A stretch of 64,000 nucleotides of DNA from Flavobacterium agricola (GCF_025919725.1 NZ_CP081495.1:1302001-1366000), one strand, 5' to 3'; shown: positions 45,296 through 54,079, numbered from the stretch's first letter. Made by a program: numbers and translations. The notes: generated by a model from the sequence alone, not told the origin.

Positions 45296-45697
45296 ATGAA
45301 ACCATTTAACTTACATAACGAAAAAATTGAATCTGGTTTTCAGGCACCCGAAAATTATTTTGATAATTTAGAAGATGTTATTTTAGCAAAACTGAATCAG
45401 AATACTGAAAAACCAATAAAAAAACTTGGTTTCAGTAAATTATGGTTATACAACAGCGTAGCAGCTTGTGTTTTATTGGTTGGCGGATTGCTTTTATTTT
45501 GGAATCAGCAACAAAACGAATTAGATAGCAACTTTTTAGAAACCTATTTAATATCAAACACAACTTCTGACGAAATTTATCAGAATTTTACCGACGAAGA
45601 TATTCAAGAATTAACCGAAACCATTTTAAACAAACAAGACATTTACGAATACGTTTCGATTGACATGGGCTACTATTCTCATTTAGATTACGATTAA
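45296..45697 (+). CDS. Anti-sigma-factor-like membrane protein
   Basis: A 133-residue protein with an N-terminal cytosolic part (APENYFDNLEDVILAKL), one helix (LWLYNSVAACVLLVGGLLLF) and an acidic extracytosolic tail. The layout, cytosolic tail then one helix, fits anti-sigma factors of ECF systems in Bacteroidota. It follows the sigma gene by 34 bases and precedes the next by two. I recognise no named domain, so the call rests mainly on context. Confidence 0.6.
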   Translation: MKPFNLHNEKIESGFQAPENYFDNLEDVILAKLNQNTEKPIKKLGFSKLWLYNSVAACVLLVGGLLLFWNQQQNELDSNFLETYLISNTTSDEIYQNFTDEDIQELTETILNKQDIYEYVSIDMGYYSHLDYD

Positions 45698-45699
45698 TT

Positions 45700-46131
45700 A
45701 TGAAAAAAATTATATTCTTATTTTTACTTATTCCTGCTTTTGTGTTCGCTCAGAATAACGAAAACAAACGCGAAAAAATAAAACAATTAAAAATTGCTTT
45801 TATTACTACCGAATTGGATTTAAACTCGGACGAAGCTGCTAAGTTTTGGCCCATTTATAACGCCGCAGAAAATAAAATATACGACATTAAAAAAATTAGA
45901 TATAAAGCATATAGCGATTACATTAAAGGCAAGAAACAAAATGAAATTTTAGAAGCAGATGCAAAAAAATACATTAACATTGCCGATGATTGCGAAAAGA
46001 AAATTTTTGAAATTAAATCAGAATTAAATCAAGAATTGGGTAACACCGTATCGTACAAAAAAATTGTAAACCTCAAAAAAGCTGAGGACGATTTTAGACA
46101 AAAGTTATTAGAACAATACCGCAAAAAATAA
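45700..46131 (+). CDS. Sensor of ECF-type sigma factor (Spy/CpxP-like)
   Basis: A 143-residue exported protein: signal peptide MKKIIFLFLLIPAFVFAQ, then a mostly helical, very charged domain with LDLNSDEAAKFWPIYNAAEN and repeated Lys-rich helices resembling Spy/CpxP (LTxxQ) folds. In Flavobacteria this family is annotated as a sensor of ECF-type sigma factor, usually next to the sigma gene. It is likely periplasmic and could chaperone or sense misfolded proteins. Its stop lies within the terminator stem. Confidence 0.75.
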   Translation: MKKIIFLFLLIPAFVFAQNNENKREKIKQLKIAFITTELDLNSDEAAKFWPIYNAAENKIYDIKKIRYKAYSDYIKGKKQNEILEADAKKYINIADDCEKKIFEIKSELNQELGNTVSYKKIVNLKKAEDDFRQKLLEQYRKK

Positions 46132-46147
46132 TGCGGTATTTTTTTTT
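46115..46147 (+). terminator. Intrinsic terminator of the ECF operon
   Basis: AATACCGCA and TGCGGTATT pair around an 8-nt loop and are followed by a run of T. The 5' arm is inside the last codons of the sensor gene. Confidence 0.85.
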
Positions 46148-46174
46148 GCATAAAACGGACATTTTTGTATTTTT

Positions 46175-46199
46175 AGTACATGAAAAACATTCATGTACT
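46175..46199 (+). promoter_or_regulatory. Perfect 10-bp inverted repeat spanning the AraC start codon
   Basis: AGTACATGAA (46175-46184) and TTCATGTACT (46190-46199) are perfect reverse complements with AAACA between. The ATG at 46180-46182 lies inside the left arm. As DNA it could be an autoregulatory operator; as RNA it would be a hairpin that hides the start codon. Confidence 0.6.
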
Positions 46200-47055
46200 T
46201 AACATAGCTCAATTTAACAACAACAATTTAGTAAGTGATTTTTACGTAAATACCTTACAAAATCATTTAGTAAATGCACACGCACATATCGATCGTCCAC
46301 ATAAACACGATTTTTATGTAACCGTTATTTTTACAACCGGAACAGGCACGCACGAAATAGATTTTGAAACGTTTGAGGTAAAACCAGGCAGCATCTTTTT
46401 TTTAAGCCCGGGCCAAGTACATAGCTGGAATTTATCGGACGATGTTTCTGGTTACATTTTTTTTCATACCCAAACTTTTTTCGAGCAAGATTTTGCGCGC
46501 AATCATATTCAGAGCTATCCGTTTTTTAATTATAATACTACGCATCCCTATTTGTATTTAGAAAACAACAAAGTTTCTTATTTTAAAAATCTTTTTCAAC
46601 ATTTATTGAAAGAAGGAGTTGAAAATAACTTATTAAAATCCGAGAAAATATTAATTCTTATACAACTTATTTATATAGAATGTGCTCGCAAATATTTAGC
46701 AGACATTCATACCGAAACAACAACAAAACATACCTATTTAAGACAATTTAAAGATTTTCAGCATTGGGTAGAAATGCATTTTAAGCAAGAAAAATCGGCA
46801 GCGTTTTATGCCGAAAAACTTAATGTTTCGTCTAAACATTTAAATCGCATTTGCCAAAATGTAATAGGTAAAACTACTACCGATTACATTTTAAGCCGTG
46901 TACTTTTAGAAGCGAAACGTGAAATTATTTACCAAAAAAGAAGTTTAGCAGAAATTGCATACCATTTGGGTTATGAAGATTATGCCTATTTTTCGCGCAT
47001 CTTTAAAAAACATTTTAAAGAAACGCCATCAGAATTTATTAGTAAATATAGATAA
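46180..47055 (+). CDS. AraC-family transcriptional regulator with cupin sensor domain
   Basis: A 291-residue regulator. The N-terminal cupin-like half contains HIDRPHKHDFYVTVIFTTGT and FEVKPGSIFFLSPGQVHSW, typical of ligand-binding AraC sensors; the C-terminal helix-turn-helix pair includes KSAAFYAEKLNVSSKHLNRI and LAEIAYHLGYEDYAYFSRIF. The ligand and targets are unknown; neighbours suggest no obvious target, so it may act elsewhere. Its start codon sits in a perfect inverted repeat (46175-46199), which suggests self-control. Confidence 0.88.
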   Translation: MKNIHVLNIAQFNNNNLVSDFYVNTLQNHLVNAHAHIDRPHKHDFYVTVIFTTGTGTHEIDFETFEVKPGSIFFLSPGQVHSWNLSDDVSGYIFFHTQTFFEQDFARNHIQSYPFFNYNTTHPYLYLENNKVSYFKNLFQHLLKEGVENNLLKSEKILILIQLIYIECARKYLADIHTETTTKHTYLRQFKDFQHWVEMHFKQEKSAAFYAEKLNVSSKHLNRICQNVIGKTTTDYILSRVLLEAKREIIYQKRSLAEIAYHLGYEDYAYFSRIFKKHFKETPSEFISKYR

Positions 47056-47072
47056 TAACATGTATAGATAAT
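47047..47072 (+). repeat. 10-bp direct repeat upstream of the RsmB-like gene
   Basis: TATAGATAAT occurs at 47047-47056 and again at 47063-47072, 16 bases centre to centre, just before the -7 element at 47076. The first copy overlaps the AraC stop codon. The spacing would place both on nearly the same face of the helix, as for a regulator site; AT-rich chance is possible. Confidence 0.45.
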
Positions 47073-47075
47073 TAC

Positions 47076-47083
47076 TATCTTTG
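47076..47083 (+). promoter_or_regulatory. Putative -7 element of the RsmB-like gene
   Basis: TATCTTTG, an exact TAnnTTTG match, is 18 bases before the ATG at 47102. No TTG is found at -33; the direct repeat occupies that region. Confidence 0.5.
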
Positions 47084-47101
47084 TAAGCTGAAATAATTTA
47101 T

Positions 47102-48313
47102 ATGAGACTGCATAGAAACTTAGTATTTACTGTTATAGATTCGATCATGATGATCTATAACGAAAATCAATATGCCGATAAAGTTGTTGCGTTAGCACTA
47201 AAAAAAGATAAACGTTGGGGAAGTGCCGATAGAAAATTTGTTGCCGAAACCATTTACGAAATGGTGCGTTGGAAACGTTTGTATTCTGAAATTGCAGATG
47301 TAAAAGAACATTACACGCGTGATAACGTATGGAAAATGTTTGCGGTTTGGGCTGTATTACGCGGAATTAAATTACCCGATTGGAGATATTTTGAAGAAAC
47401 GCCAGAACGCAAAATTAAAGGACGTTTTGATGAGCTTTCTAAAATTAGAAAATACCGTGAATCTATTCCTGATTGGATGGATGAAGTAGGCATTGAAGAA
47501 TTAGGAGAACCGCTTTGGACCAAAGAAATTCATGCTCAAAACGAACAAGCTAAAGTTGTTTTACGTGTTAACCGCTTAAAAACAACTAAAGAAAAATTGA
47601 GAGCCATTTTAATGGATCAGGATATTAAAACAGAATTTGATGCTAAATATTCAGATGCATTAGTTTTACCAGAACGTGCAAATGTATTTATGACGCAAGC
47701 ATTTAAAGACGGTCTGTTTGAAGTACAAGATGCATCTTCACAAATGGTTGCTCCGTTTTTAGAAGTTGAACCAGGAATGCGCGTGGTTGATACGTGCGCA
47801 GGTGCAGGCGGTAAAACGTTACATTTAGCTTCGTTAATGGAAAACAAAGGGCAAATAATTGCCATGGATTTATACGAAAGCAAATTAAATCAATTAAAAT
47901 TACGTGCACGTCGCAACGGCGTTCATAATATAGAACCGCGTGTAATTGATGGTACAAAAACCATTAAAAAATTAATTGAAAAAGCAGATCGCGTTTTAAT
48001 TGATGCGCCATGTAGCGGATTAGGTGTTTTAAAACGTAATCCGGATAGCAAATGGAAATTGCAACCTGAGTTTATTGATAATATCAGAAAAGTACAGGCT
48101 GAAGTTTTAGGAAGCTATTCACGAATTGTTAAACCAGGTGGTAAATTGGTTTATGCAACTTGTTCTATTTTGCCTTCTGAAAATCAACAACAAGTTGAAA
48201 AGTTTTTAGCTACAGAAGCTGGCAAACAATTTAAATTTGAAAAAGATATTAAAGTACTGGCTTCAGAATCTGGTTTTGACGGATTTTATATGGCACAGTT
48301 TACTAAAAAATAA
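47102..48313 (+). CDS. RsmB-family rRNA (cytosine-C5)-methyltransferase
   Basis: A 403-residue SAM-dependent m5C RNA methyltransferase of the NOL1/NOP2/RsmB family. VVDTCAGAGGKTLHLASLM is the SAM loop; DAPCSGLGVLKRNPDSKWK and VYATCSILPSENQQQV carry the two catalytic Cys (PC and TC). The N-terminal 150 residues are the NusB-like RNA-binding part. The exact target base is uncertain, so no symbol is given. A strong terminator follows. Confidence 0.88.
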   Translation: MRLHRNLVFTVIDSIMMIYNENQYADKVVALALKKDKRWGSADRKFVAETIYEMVRWKRLYSEIADVKEHYTRDNVWKMFAVWAVLRGIKLPDWRYFEETPERKIKGRFDELSKIRKYRESIPDWMDEVGIEELGEPLWTKEIHAQNEQAKVVLRVNRLKTTKEKLRAILMDQDIKTEFDAKYSDALVLPERANVFMTQAFKDGLFEVQDASSQMVAPFLEVEPGMRVVDTCAGAGGKTLHLASLMENKGQIIAMDLYESKLNQLKLRARRNGVHNIEPRVIDGTKTIKKLIEKADRVLIDAPCSGLGVLKRNPDSKWKLQPEFIDNIRKVQAEVLGSYSRIVKPGGKLVYATCSILPSENQQQVEKFLATEAGKQFKFEKDIKVLASESGFDGFYMAQFTKK

Positions 48314-48341
48314 AAAAAGAGAGCATTTGCTCTCTTTTTTT
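48312..48341. terminator. Bidirectional terminator
   Basis: AAAAAAAGAGAGC and GCTCTCTTTTTTT pair around an ATTT loop between the convergent RsmB-like (+) and katA (-) genes. Confidence 0.85.
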
Positions 48342-48351
48342 ATTTACTTTT

Positions 48352-49848
48352 CTATTTATTTACAAAAGCTGAAACATCAACGCCTAATCCTTTAGCAACT
48401 TCAGTACCTAAATGTTTAGATGCTCTAAACCAATGGCACAACTGACGCATAACAATTTCATCTTTTTTAGGACCATCAATTCCAGACATAGCTGCAACAA
48501 TATTATTAACTGTATTTTGTTTGGCTTGCGCATCCATAACTTGATCAAATAAAATGCCCGGTTGTGTGTAATGATCATCATCTCCTTTTCCACCAGAATT
48601 TCTGTCAAAATAAGCTACCGTAGCTTCATCTAATTCGTAAGCTAAACCTTTATGATCATCCGATTGATAATTTCCATCAAATGAATTAGGGAAATAATTA
48701 GGTTGTGAACCTCCGTTATCAGTAAACTTCATTGCACCATCACGATGGTAACTGTTTGTCATATACGGACATGCATTAACAGGCAAATCTTGATAATTAG
48801 ATCCAATTCTGTAACGTTGTGCATCGGGGTACGATAAAATTCGCCCTTGTAGCATTTTATCAGGAGAAAAACCTACACCATCAACAACATTTGTTGGCGC
48901 AAATGCAGCTTGTTCTACATCTCTAAAATAATTGGCAGGTATTTCATTTAATTCAAAATACCCCACTTCAATTAACGGATATTCTTTTTGTGACCAAGTT
49001 TTAGTAACATCAAATGGATTCCATGCAAAGTTTTTAGCTTGTTCTAAAGTCATAACCTGAATAAAAACATTCCATCTCGGGTATTCTTTTCTGTCAATAG
49101 CTTCAACTAAATCTCTTTGTGCATAATCCGGATCTATGCCACGGTACGCTTCGGCCGTTGGACCATCAAAATTTTTAATTCCTTGAGCAGAACGGAAATG
49201 AAACTTAACATATACACGTTCGTTTTTTGCATTAATTAATGAGAAGGTATGCGAGCCATAACCGTGCATAAAACGAAATCCATTAGGCGTACCACGATCG
49301 GACATTAAAATTAAAACCTGATGCAACGACTCTGGGTTTAACGACCAGAAGTCCCACATCATAGTTGCAGATTTGCAATTGGTACGCGGATCTCGTTTTT
49401 GTGTATGAATAAAATCTGGAAACTTTTTAGCATCTTTAATAAAAAACACCGGTGTGTTATTACCTACCACATCCCAATTTCCGTCTTCAGTATAAAATTT
49501 AAGTGCAAATCCTCGTGGATCTCTTTCCGTATCAGCCGAACCTTTTTCGCCACCTACGGTAGAAAAACGAGCAAACATTTTAGTTTCTTTACCTACTTTA
49601 TTAAATATTTTGGCACGTGAATATTGTGAAATATCATTGGTTACTACAAATTTACCAAAAGCACCAGAACCTTTTGCATGTACAATTCGCTCCGGAATTC
49701 TTTCGCGGTTAAATTGTGCTAGTTTTTCGTGCAAGAAAAAATCTTGCAATAAAACTGGGCCTCTGCTTCCTACGGTTTGAGAATTTTCGTACTGATCTTT
49801 TCCAACAGGACAACCAGCATTGGTTGTAATTTTAGAATTTTGTGCCAT
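48352..49848 (-). CDS. katA: Catalase (clade 3, small subunit)
   Basis: A 498-residue haem catalase that destroys hydrogen peroxide. RIPERIVHAKGSGAFGKF holds the active-site His; GRILSYPDAQRYRIGSNYQD holds the haem-ligand Tyr; NTPVFFIKDAKKFPDFIHTQ holds the distal Asn. Length and sequence fit small-subunit, NADPH-binding clade-3 catalases. No signal peptide is seen, so it is cytosolic. It is a single-gene unit with a 280-base upstream gap. Confidence 0.95.
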   Translation of the reverse strand: MAQNSKITTNAGCPVGKDQYENSQTVGSRGPVLLQDFFLHEKLAQFNRERIPERIVHAKGSGAFGKFVVTNDISQYSRAKIFNKVGKETKMFARFSTVGGEKGSADTERDPRGFALKFYTEDGNWDVVGNNTPVFFIKDAKKFPDFIHTQKRDPRTNCKSATMMWDFWSLNPESLHQVLILMSDRGTPNGFRFMHGYGSHTFSLINAKNERVYVKFHFRSAQGIKNFDGPTAEAYRGIDPDYAQRDLVEAIDRKEYPRWNVFIQVMTLEQAKNFAWNPFDVTKTWSQKEYPLIEVGYFELNEIPANYFRDVEQAAFAPTNVVDGVGFSPDKMLQGRILSYPDAQRYRIGSNYQDLPVNACPYMTNSYHRDGAMKFTDNGGSQPNYFPNSFDGNYQSDDHKGLAYELDEATVAYFDRNSGGKGDDDHYTQPGILFDQVMDAQAKQNTVNNIVAAMSGIDGPKKDEIVMRQLCHWFRASKHLGTEVAKGLGVDVSAFVNK

Positions 49849-50087
49849 ACTGCTCTTTATTTATAAGTTAGTACCTATGCTAACTACAAAAACCGGGCTA
49901 ATATTGCAAATTAATAGAAATTTAACATTATAAAACGCAGTAAAAACCTACTAATATTATTGTATAATATTTTGATTTCTAATAACATACAAATAACATT
50001 GTGTTAACAACACGTAACAAAAAAAAGTTGCAACTTTGTTGTGTAATAAAAGAGTAATTTCATAGTTTCTCATTTAGTTAGGGTTAG
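49849..50087. other. Gene-free gap upstream of katA
   Basis: No coding frame is visible. The katA promoter should lie here, but no convincing TAnnTTTG is seen on the minus strand. The plus strand has a near -7 element (CAACTTTG, 50031-50038) that could drive a short RNA ending in the hairpin at 50099-50128. An imperfect GTGTTAACAACAC palindrome lies near 50001-50013. Confidence 0.35.
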
Positions 50088-50128
50088 TTAAAAAAAAAAA
50101 ACGCATCATATTAAAATATGATGCGTTT
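50088..50128 (-). terminator. Intrinsic terminator of the BtuF-like gene
   Basis: AAACGCATCATA and TATGATGCGTTT pair around a TTAAAA loop; on the minus strand more than ten T follow. It begins three bases after the stop at 50131. Confidence 0.88.
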
Positions 50129-50130
50129 CT

Positions 50131-50940
50131 TTATTCTAAATCCATTCGTAAATGCAAACGTTTAAAGTAATCAAAAGCTTTAATTAAGCGGCTTCCGTAC
50201 CAAGAAAACATTTCACCATCTACAAAAATAGCTTGTGCATGATGGGTATGTCGTCCTAATTCAAATGCATGTTCATCTTTAAAAGGAAAAGGTTCTGATG
50301 GTAAAAATACAATATCTGGATCGCCTTGAATACGCAACTTTTGAATAATAACTTCGGGGTAGCGCTCGTCGCGCGATTCGTATATGTTTTGAAACTTATT
50401 TAGCTTTAATAAGGAGTTGATAAAATTATCTCGTCCAACAGCCATATACGGGGTTGCCCAAATAAAATAAGCTACTTTTTGAGGTTCACGATTTTTCATG
50501 AATTCCTGAAAATCATCGTGTGCAAAAATAATTTTATCGATTATTTTTTTGGCATTGGTACGTTTGTTAAAAATAACTCCTAAAGTTTCTATAGCATCCA
50601 AACAATCTTGAATGGTTATAATATCAGTCACAAAAACGTTTGGGCATATTTTGCGCAAGGCTTCAATCATTTCTTGCGTATTTTCTTCCTTATTACAAAT
50701 AATAATATCGGGCTGTAAAGCTTCTATTTTATCGTAATTTACTTGTTTTGTTCCGCCTACGCTAATTTTAGTTGTTTTAAAATGAAACGGATGCACGCAA
50801 AATTTGGTTACGCCAATTATTTCATTTTCTAATCCCATTTCATACAACAACTCGGTAAGCGAAGGTACTAAACTGATAATACGTTTAGGCGTTTCGGCAA
50901 AGGTAAAGTTATTTCCTAATTGATCGGTAACCTGTTTCAT
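50131..50940 (-). CDS. Helical-backbone metal-receptor family protein (BtuF-like)
   Basis: A 269-residue protein of the BtuF/FhuD/HmuT periplasmic-binding fold: KRIISLVPSLTELLYEMGLE at the N-terminus and QPDIIICNKEENTQEMIEAL in the linking-helix region. Unlike a true periplasmic receptor it has no signal peptide or lipobox and begins directly MKQVTDQLG. It starts two bases after pyrF stops, so the two share a transcript. It may bind cobalamin or haem in the cytosol, but this is inference; a missing upstream signal frame was not found. Confidence 0.75.
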   Translation of the reverse strand: MKQVTDQLGNNFTFAETPKRIISLVPSLTELLYEMGLENEIIGVTKFCVHPFHFKTTKISVGGTKQVNYDKIEALQPDIIICNKEENTQEMIEALRKICPNVFVTDIITIQDCLDAIETLGVIFNKRTNAKKIIDKIIFAHDDFQEFMKNREPQKVAYFIWATPYMAVGRDNFINSLLKLNKFQNIYESRDERYPEVIIQKLRIQGDPDIVFLPSEPFPFKDEHAFELGRHTHHAQAIFVDGEMFSWYGSRLIKAFDYFKRLHLRMDLE

Positions 50941-50942
50941 AA

Positions 50943-51769
50943 TTAAATAATATTGTGGGCTTGTAAAATTTGTTCCATTTCGTGTTGCATCTTTTTAGCT
51001 TCAGTTACTGCTTTATCTGCAAAATCGATTTCGTGAGATGCATAAATAATTCCGCGAGAAGAATTAATTAATAATCCTACTTGTTCGTTTAAACCAAACT
51101 TACAAACATCGGCTAAATTACCACCTTGTGCCCCAACACCAGGAACTAATAAAAAGTTGTTCGGTACTATTTTACGAATTTCTGCAAAATATTCGGCTTT
51201 GGTTGCTCCAACTACATACATTAAGTTGTGGCTGTTTTGCCAAGTTTTTGAGGTTTCTAAAACTTGTTTATATAATTGAGAATGGTTTACGGTTTGCGTC
51301 TGAAAATCAAAAGCACCTTGATTTGAAGTTAAAGCCAATAAAATGGTATGCTTATTCTCGAACGCTAAAAAAGGTTCTACCGAATCTTTACCCATATAAG
51401 GTGCTACCGTAACCGAGTCAAATGCTAAATCTTGAAAAAAGCTTTTGCGTACATGCTTGATGTATTACCAATATCGCCACGTTTAGCATCGGCAATAGTA
51501 AAAATATCTGGATAATTGGTGTTTATATAAGCAATTGTTTTTGCTAATGCTTGCCAACCTTTAATGCCATAAGCTTCGTAAAAAGCCGTGTTGGGTTTAT
51601 AAGAAACCGCTAAATGATGGGTTGCATCAATTATGGCTTTATTAAATTCAAAAATAGGATCTTCATATTGTAATAAATGAGTAGGAATTTTATCTAAATC
51701 TACATCTAAACCAATACAAAGAAATGATTTTTTGGTTTTAATTTGTTCTAAAAGTTGTTGTGTGGTCAT
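50943..51769 (-). pseudogene. pyrF: Orotidine-5'-phosphate decarboxylase (PyrF type 2), frameshifted
   Basis: An enzyme of about 275 residues that makes UMP from OMP. The N-terminal frame has CIGLDVDLDKIP and the catalytic DAKRGDIGNTSS (Lys96); the second has LLVPGVGAQGGNLADV and INSSRGIIYAS. The first frame stops after AKAFFKI; one extra T in the run at 51435-51440 would restore AKAFFQDLAFDSVTVAPYMG and join the frames. The start at 51769 (MTTQQLLEQ) replaces a TTG at 51799. Sequencing error is likely, since this is the only step to UMP de novo. Confidence 0.85.
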
Positions 51770-51972
51770 TTTGGGTTTGTTGCTAAATGTTTGGTACAAA
51801 TTTACTCTTTATTATGGCAATTTAAAATGACAAAAATCTATTTTTAGCTTTTGTTTCTTTAGATTAAAATAAACTCAACTAAAAATGCAATTCAACCCAT
51901 AATTATATCGTTATATAGATAAATATAGGCGGTTAATAAAATTTATTGTAATACAATTAGGAGTTTGAAAAT

Positions 51973-52587
51973 ATGAAAAGGATTGTACTTGTTTGTTTGG
52001 CTTTATTTGTTTGTTTGCCATTACTGGCGCAAAACACCGCTGGTTTAAAAAAAACGGGGGCTTATATTGCAGATAGTGATTTTGAAAACGTTTTGGTTTT
52101 AAAAAACTTTAATTCGGTTTCAGAAATAGCCATGCCACATAAAAACTTAGTAAATCAATGGTTATTAAAGTCGGAAAAAGATATTTGTAAACTTTGTGAA
52201 GAATCGTTTGTAGAGGTAAATCCGATTTGGTCGGATGCAAATCAATTTCCGGCAGAAATAATTATGCGTTATATTATTCGTCCGTCAGCACAAGTTGTCG
52301 AATTGAATTATACCTATAATATTATTAATCATTTTAATGAAAATGCATTAATTACCAAATTGGTAGAAGTACACAGTGGAATTGAAAAAATAATTAATGA
52401 ACACCGTGAGCCTGAGAATAATTTAATTACTAAAAAAATTGCTGTAGTTCCGGGCAGAAGTTATTATATTGATGTGGTTGCAAAATACGCATCTAAACAA
52501 CATCAAACTATTTTTCAGTTTGATAGCTTAAAAGTTTCAGAACAAATTTTGTCTGGCACTATGGTTTTTAATCCGCATAACAAATAA
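51973..52587 (+). CDS. Hypothetical exported protein
   Basis: A 204-residue protein with a signal peptide (MKRIVLVCLALFVCLPLLAQ). The mature part includes EKDICKLCEESFVEVNPIW with a CxxC pair and is otherwise polar, with beta-like stretches. No family is recognised. It is divergent from pyrF and has its own terminator. A 13-base palindrome ATTGTAATACAAT lies just upstream (51945-51957). Confidence 0.6.
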   Translation: MKRIVLVCLALFVCLPLLAQNTAGLKKTGAYIADSDFENVLVLKNFNSVSEIAMPHKNLVNQWLLKSEKDICKLCEESFVEVNPIWSDANQFPAEIIMRYIIRPSAQVVELNYTYNIINHFNENALITKLVEVHSGIEKIINEHREPENNLITKKIAVVPGRSYYIDVVAKYASKQHQTIFQFDSLKVSEQILSGTMVFNPHNK

Positions 52588-52618
52588 AAAAAGCTCGAAA
52601 TTAATTTCGAGCTTTTTA
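52587..52618. terminator. Bidirectional terminator
   Basis: AAAAAGCTCGAAAT and ATTTCGAGCTTTTT form a 14-bp stem around TA, between the exported-protein gene (+) and glyA (-). Confidence 0.88.
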
Positions 52619-52635
52619 CATTTTATAAGTAATGA

Positions 52636-53910
52636 TTAGTAAGCGAACAATGGTCTTTCTCCCATAAATTCAGTTACCTCATCTCCAATTTGTTCTAAAA
52701 CCTCATCATTGTTAGCATTCATTAACGCGCGGTCAATAAACTCAACAATAACTTCCATATCAGCTTCTACCAAACCACGAGTTGTGATTGCTGGAGTTCC
52801 GATACGGATTCCTGAAGTTGTAAATGGTGATTTATCGTCAAACGGAACCATGTTTTTGTTTACCGTAATTTCAGCCTTACCTAAAGTTTTTTCTGCATCT
52901 TTACCAGTAATATCTTTATTTCGTAAGTCAATTAACATCATGTGGTTGTCTGTACCTCCAGAAATAATGTTATATCCACGTTTTACAAATGCAGCTGCCA
53001 TAGCTTTTGCATTTTTTTGAACTTGTAATGCGTAAGCAAAAAACTCATCAGAAAGTGCTTCACCAAAAGCAACTGCTTTGGCTGCAATAATATGTTCTAA
53101 TGGTCCACCTTGGTTTCCAGGGAAAACAGATCCGTCTAAAATAGCCGACATCATTCTTGTTTCTCCTTTTGGTGTTTTAATTCCCCATGGGTTTTCAAAA
53201 TCTTTACCCATCATAATCATTCCGCCACGTGGCCCACGTAATGTTTTGTGCGTGGTTGTAGTAACAATATGACAATGTGGAATTGGATCTGACATTAAAC
53301 CTTTAGCAATTAATCCTGCTGGGTGAGAAATATCTGCCATTAAAATAGCACCAACTGAATCAGCAATTTCGCGGAAACGTTTAAAATCCATATCGCGAGA
53401 ATATGCAGAAGCACCAGCAATAATCATTTTTGGTTGCTCTTTAGTAGCTATTTCTTGAATTTTATCGTAGTTTAAAACACCTGTTTCTGGATCAACCCCA
53501 TAAAATACCGGATTGTATAATTTACCAGAAAAGTTTACTGGAGAACCGTGTGTTAAATGCCCACCGTGAGATAAATCAAAACCTAAAATTTTATCTCCTG
53601 GTTTTAAACAAGCTGCAAAAACAGCTGTATTTGCTTGAGACCCCGAGTGCGGTTGTACGTTTGCATATTCTGCACCAAATAATGCTTTTGCTCTATCAAT
53701 AGCAATTTGTTCAACTTGGTCTACAACTTCACATCCTCCGTAATATCTTTTACCTGGGTAACCTTCAGCATATTTATTTGTTAAAACAGAACCAGCAGCT
53801 TCCATAACTTGTTCTGATACAAAGTTTTCTGAAGCAATTAATTCTAAACCATTAATTTGTCTATCTTTTTCGTCTAAAATTAAATCAAAAATTAATTCGT
53901 CTCTTTGCAT
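52636..53910 (-). CDS. glyA: Serine hydroxymethyltransferase
   Basis: A 424-residue PLP enzyme interconverting serine and glycine with tetrahydrofolate. VTTTTHKTLRGPRGG carries the PLP Lys; YAEGYPGKRYYGGCE, GDKILGFDLSHGGHLTHG and DISHPAGLI are all canonical. The start at 53910 (MQRDELIFD) is used; an upstream frame to 53979 adds residues that are not part of the family. It is a single-gene unit. Confidence 0.96.
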   Translation of the reverse strand: MQRDELIFDLILDEKDRQINGLELIASENFVSEQVMEAAGSVLTNKYAEGYPGKRYYGGCEVVDQVEQIAIDRAKALFGAEYANVQPHSGSQANTAVFAACLKPGDKILGFDLSHGGHLTHGSPVNFSGKLYNPVFYGVDPETGVLNYDKIQEIATKEQPKMIIAGASAYSRDMDFKRFREIADSVGAILMADISHPAGLIAKGLMSDPIPHCHIVTTTTHKTLRGPRGGMIMMGKDFENPWGIKTPKGETRMMSAILDGSVFPGNQGGPLEHIIAAKAVAFGEALSDEFFAYALQVQKNAKAMAAAFVKRGYNIISGGTDNHMMLIDLRNKDITGKDAEKTLGKAEITVNKNMVPFDDKSPFTTSGIRIGTPAITTRGLVEADMEVIVEFIDRALMNANNDEVLEQIGDEVTEFMGERPLFAY

Positions 53911-53937
53911 AAGTATTATTATAAAAATAGTTATTGT

Positions 53938-53945
53938 CAAATTTA
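53938..53945 (-). promoter_or_regulatory. Putative -7 element of glyA
   Basis: On the minus strand this reads TAAATTTG, 27 bases before the ATG at 53910. No clear -33 TTG is visible. Confidence 0.4.
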
Positions 53946-54061
53946 CACAAAATAATGAATTTTTATACTGTTTTGGCACTTAAATAATGGTAATATTAGC
54001 AGGCTTAAATGTTAAATTCTATTAAAAAATAAAAAATAAAATTTTTAATTCATTTTATTTC

Positions 54062-54069
54062 TATATTTG
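54062..54069 (+). promoter_or_regulatory. Putative -7 element of the arginine operon
   Basis: TATATTTG, an exact TAnnTTTG match, lies about 350 bases before the first ATG (54417) and about ten bases before a structured RNA begins. No clear TTG is seen at -33. Confidence 0.55.
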
Positions 54070-54079
54070 CAGCGTGAAA

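Noticed and set aside
51945..51957. Short palindrome ATTGTAATACAAT upstream of the exported protein gene
   Set aside because: Six-base arms of mostly A/T arise easily here and no matching regulator is known nearby.
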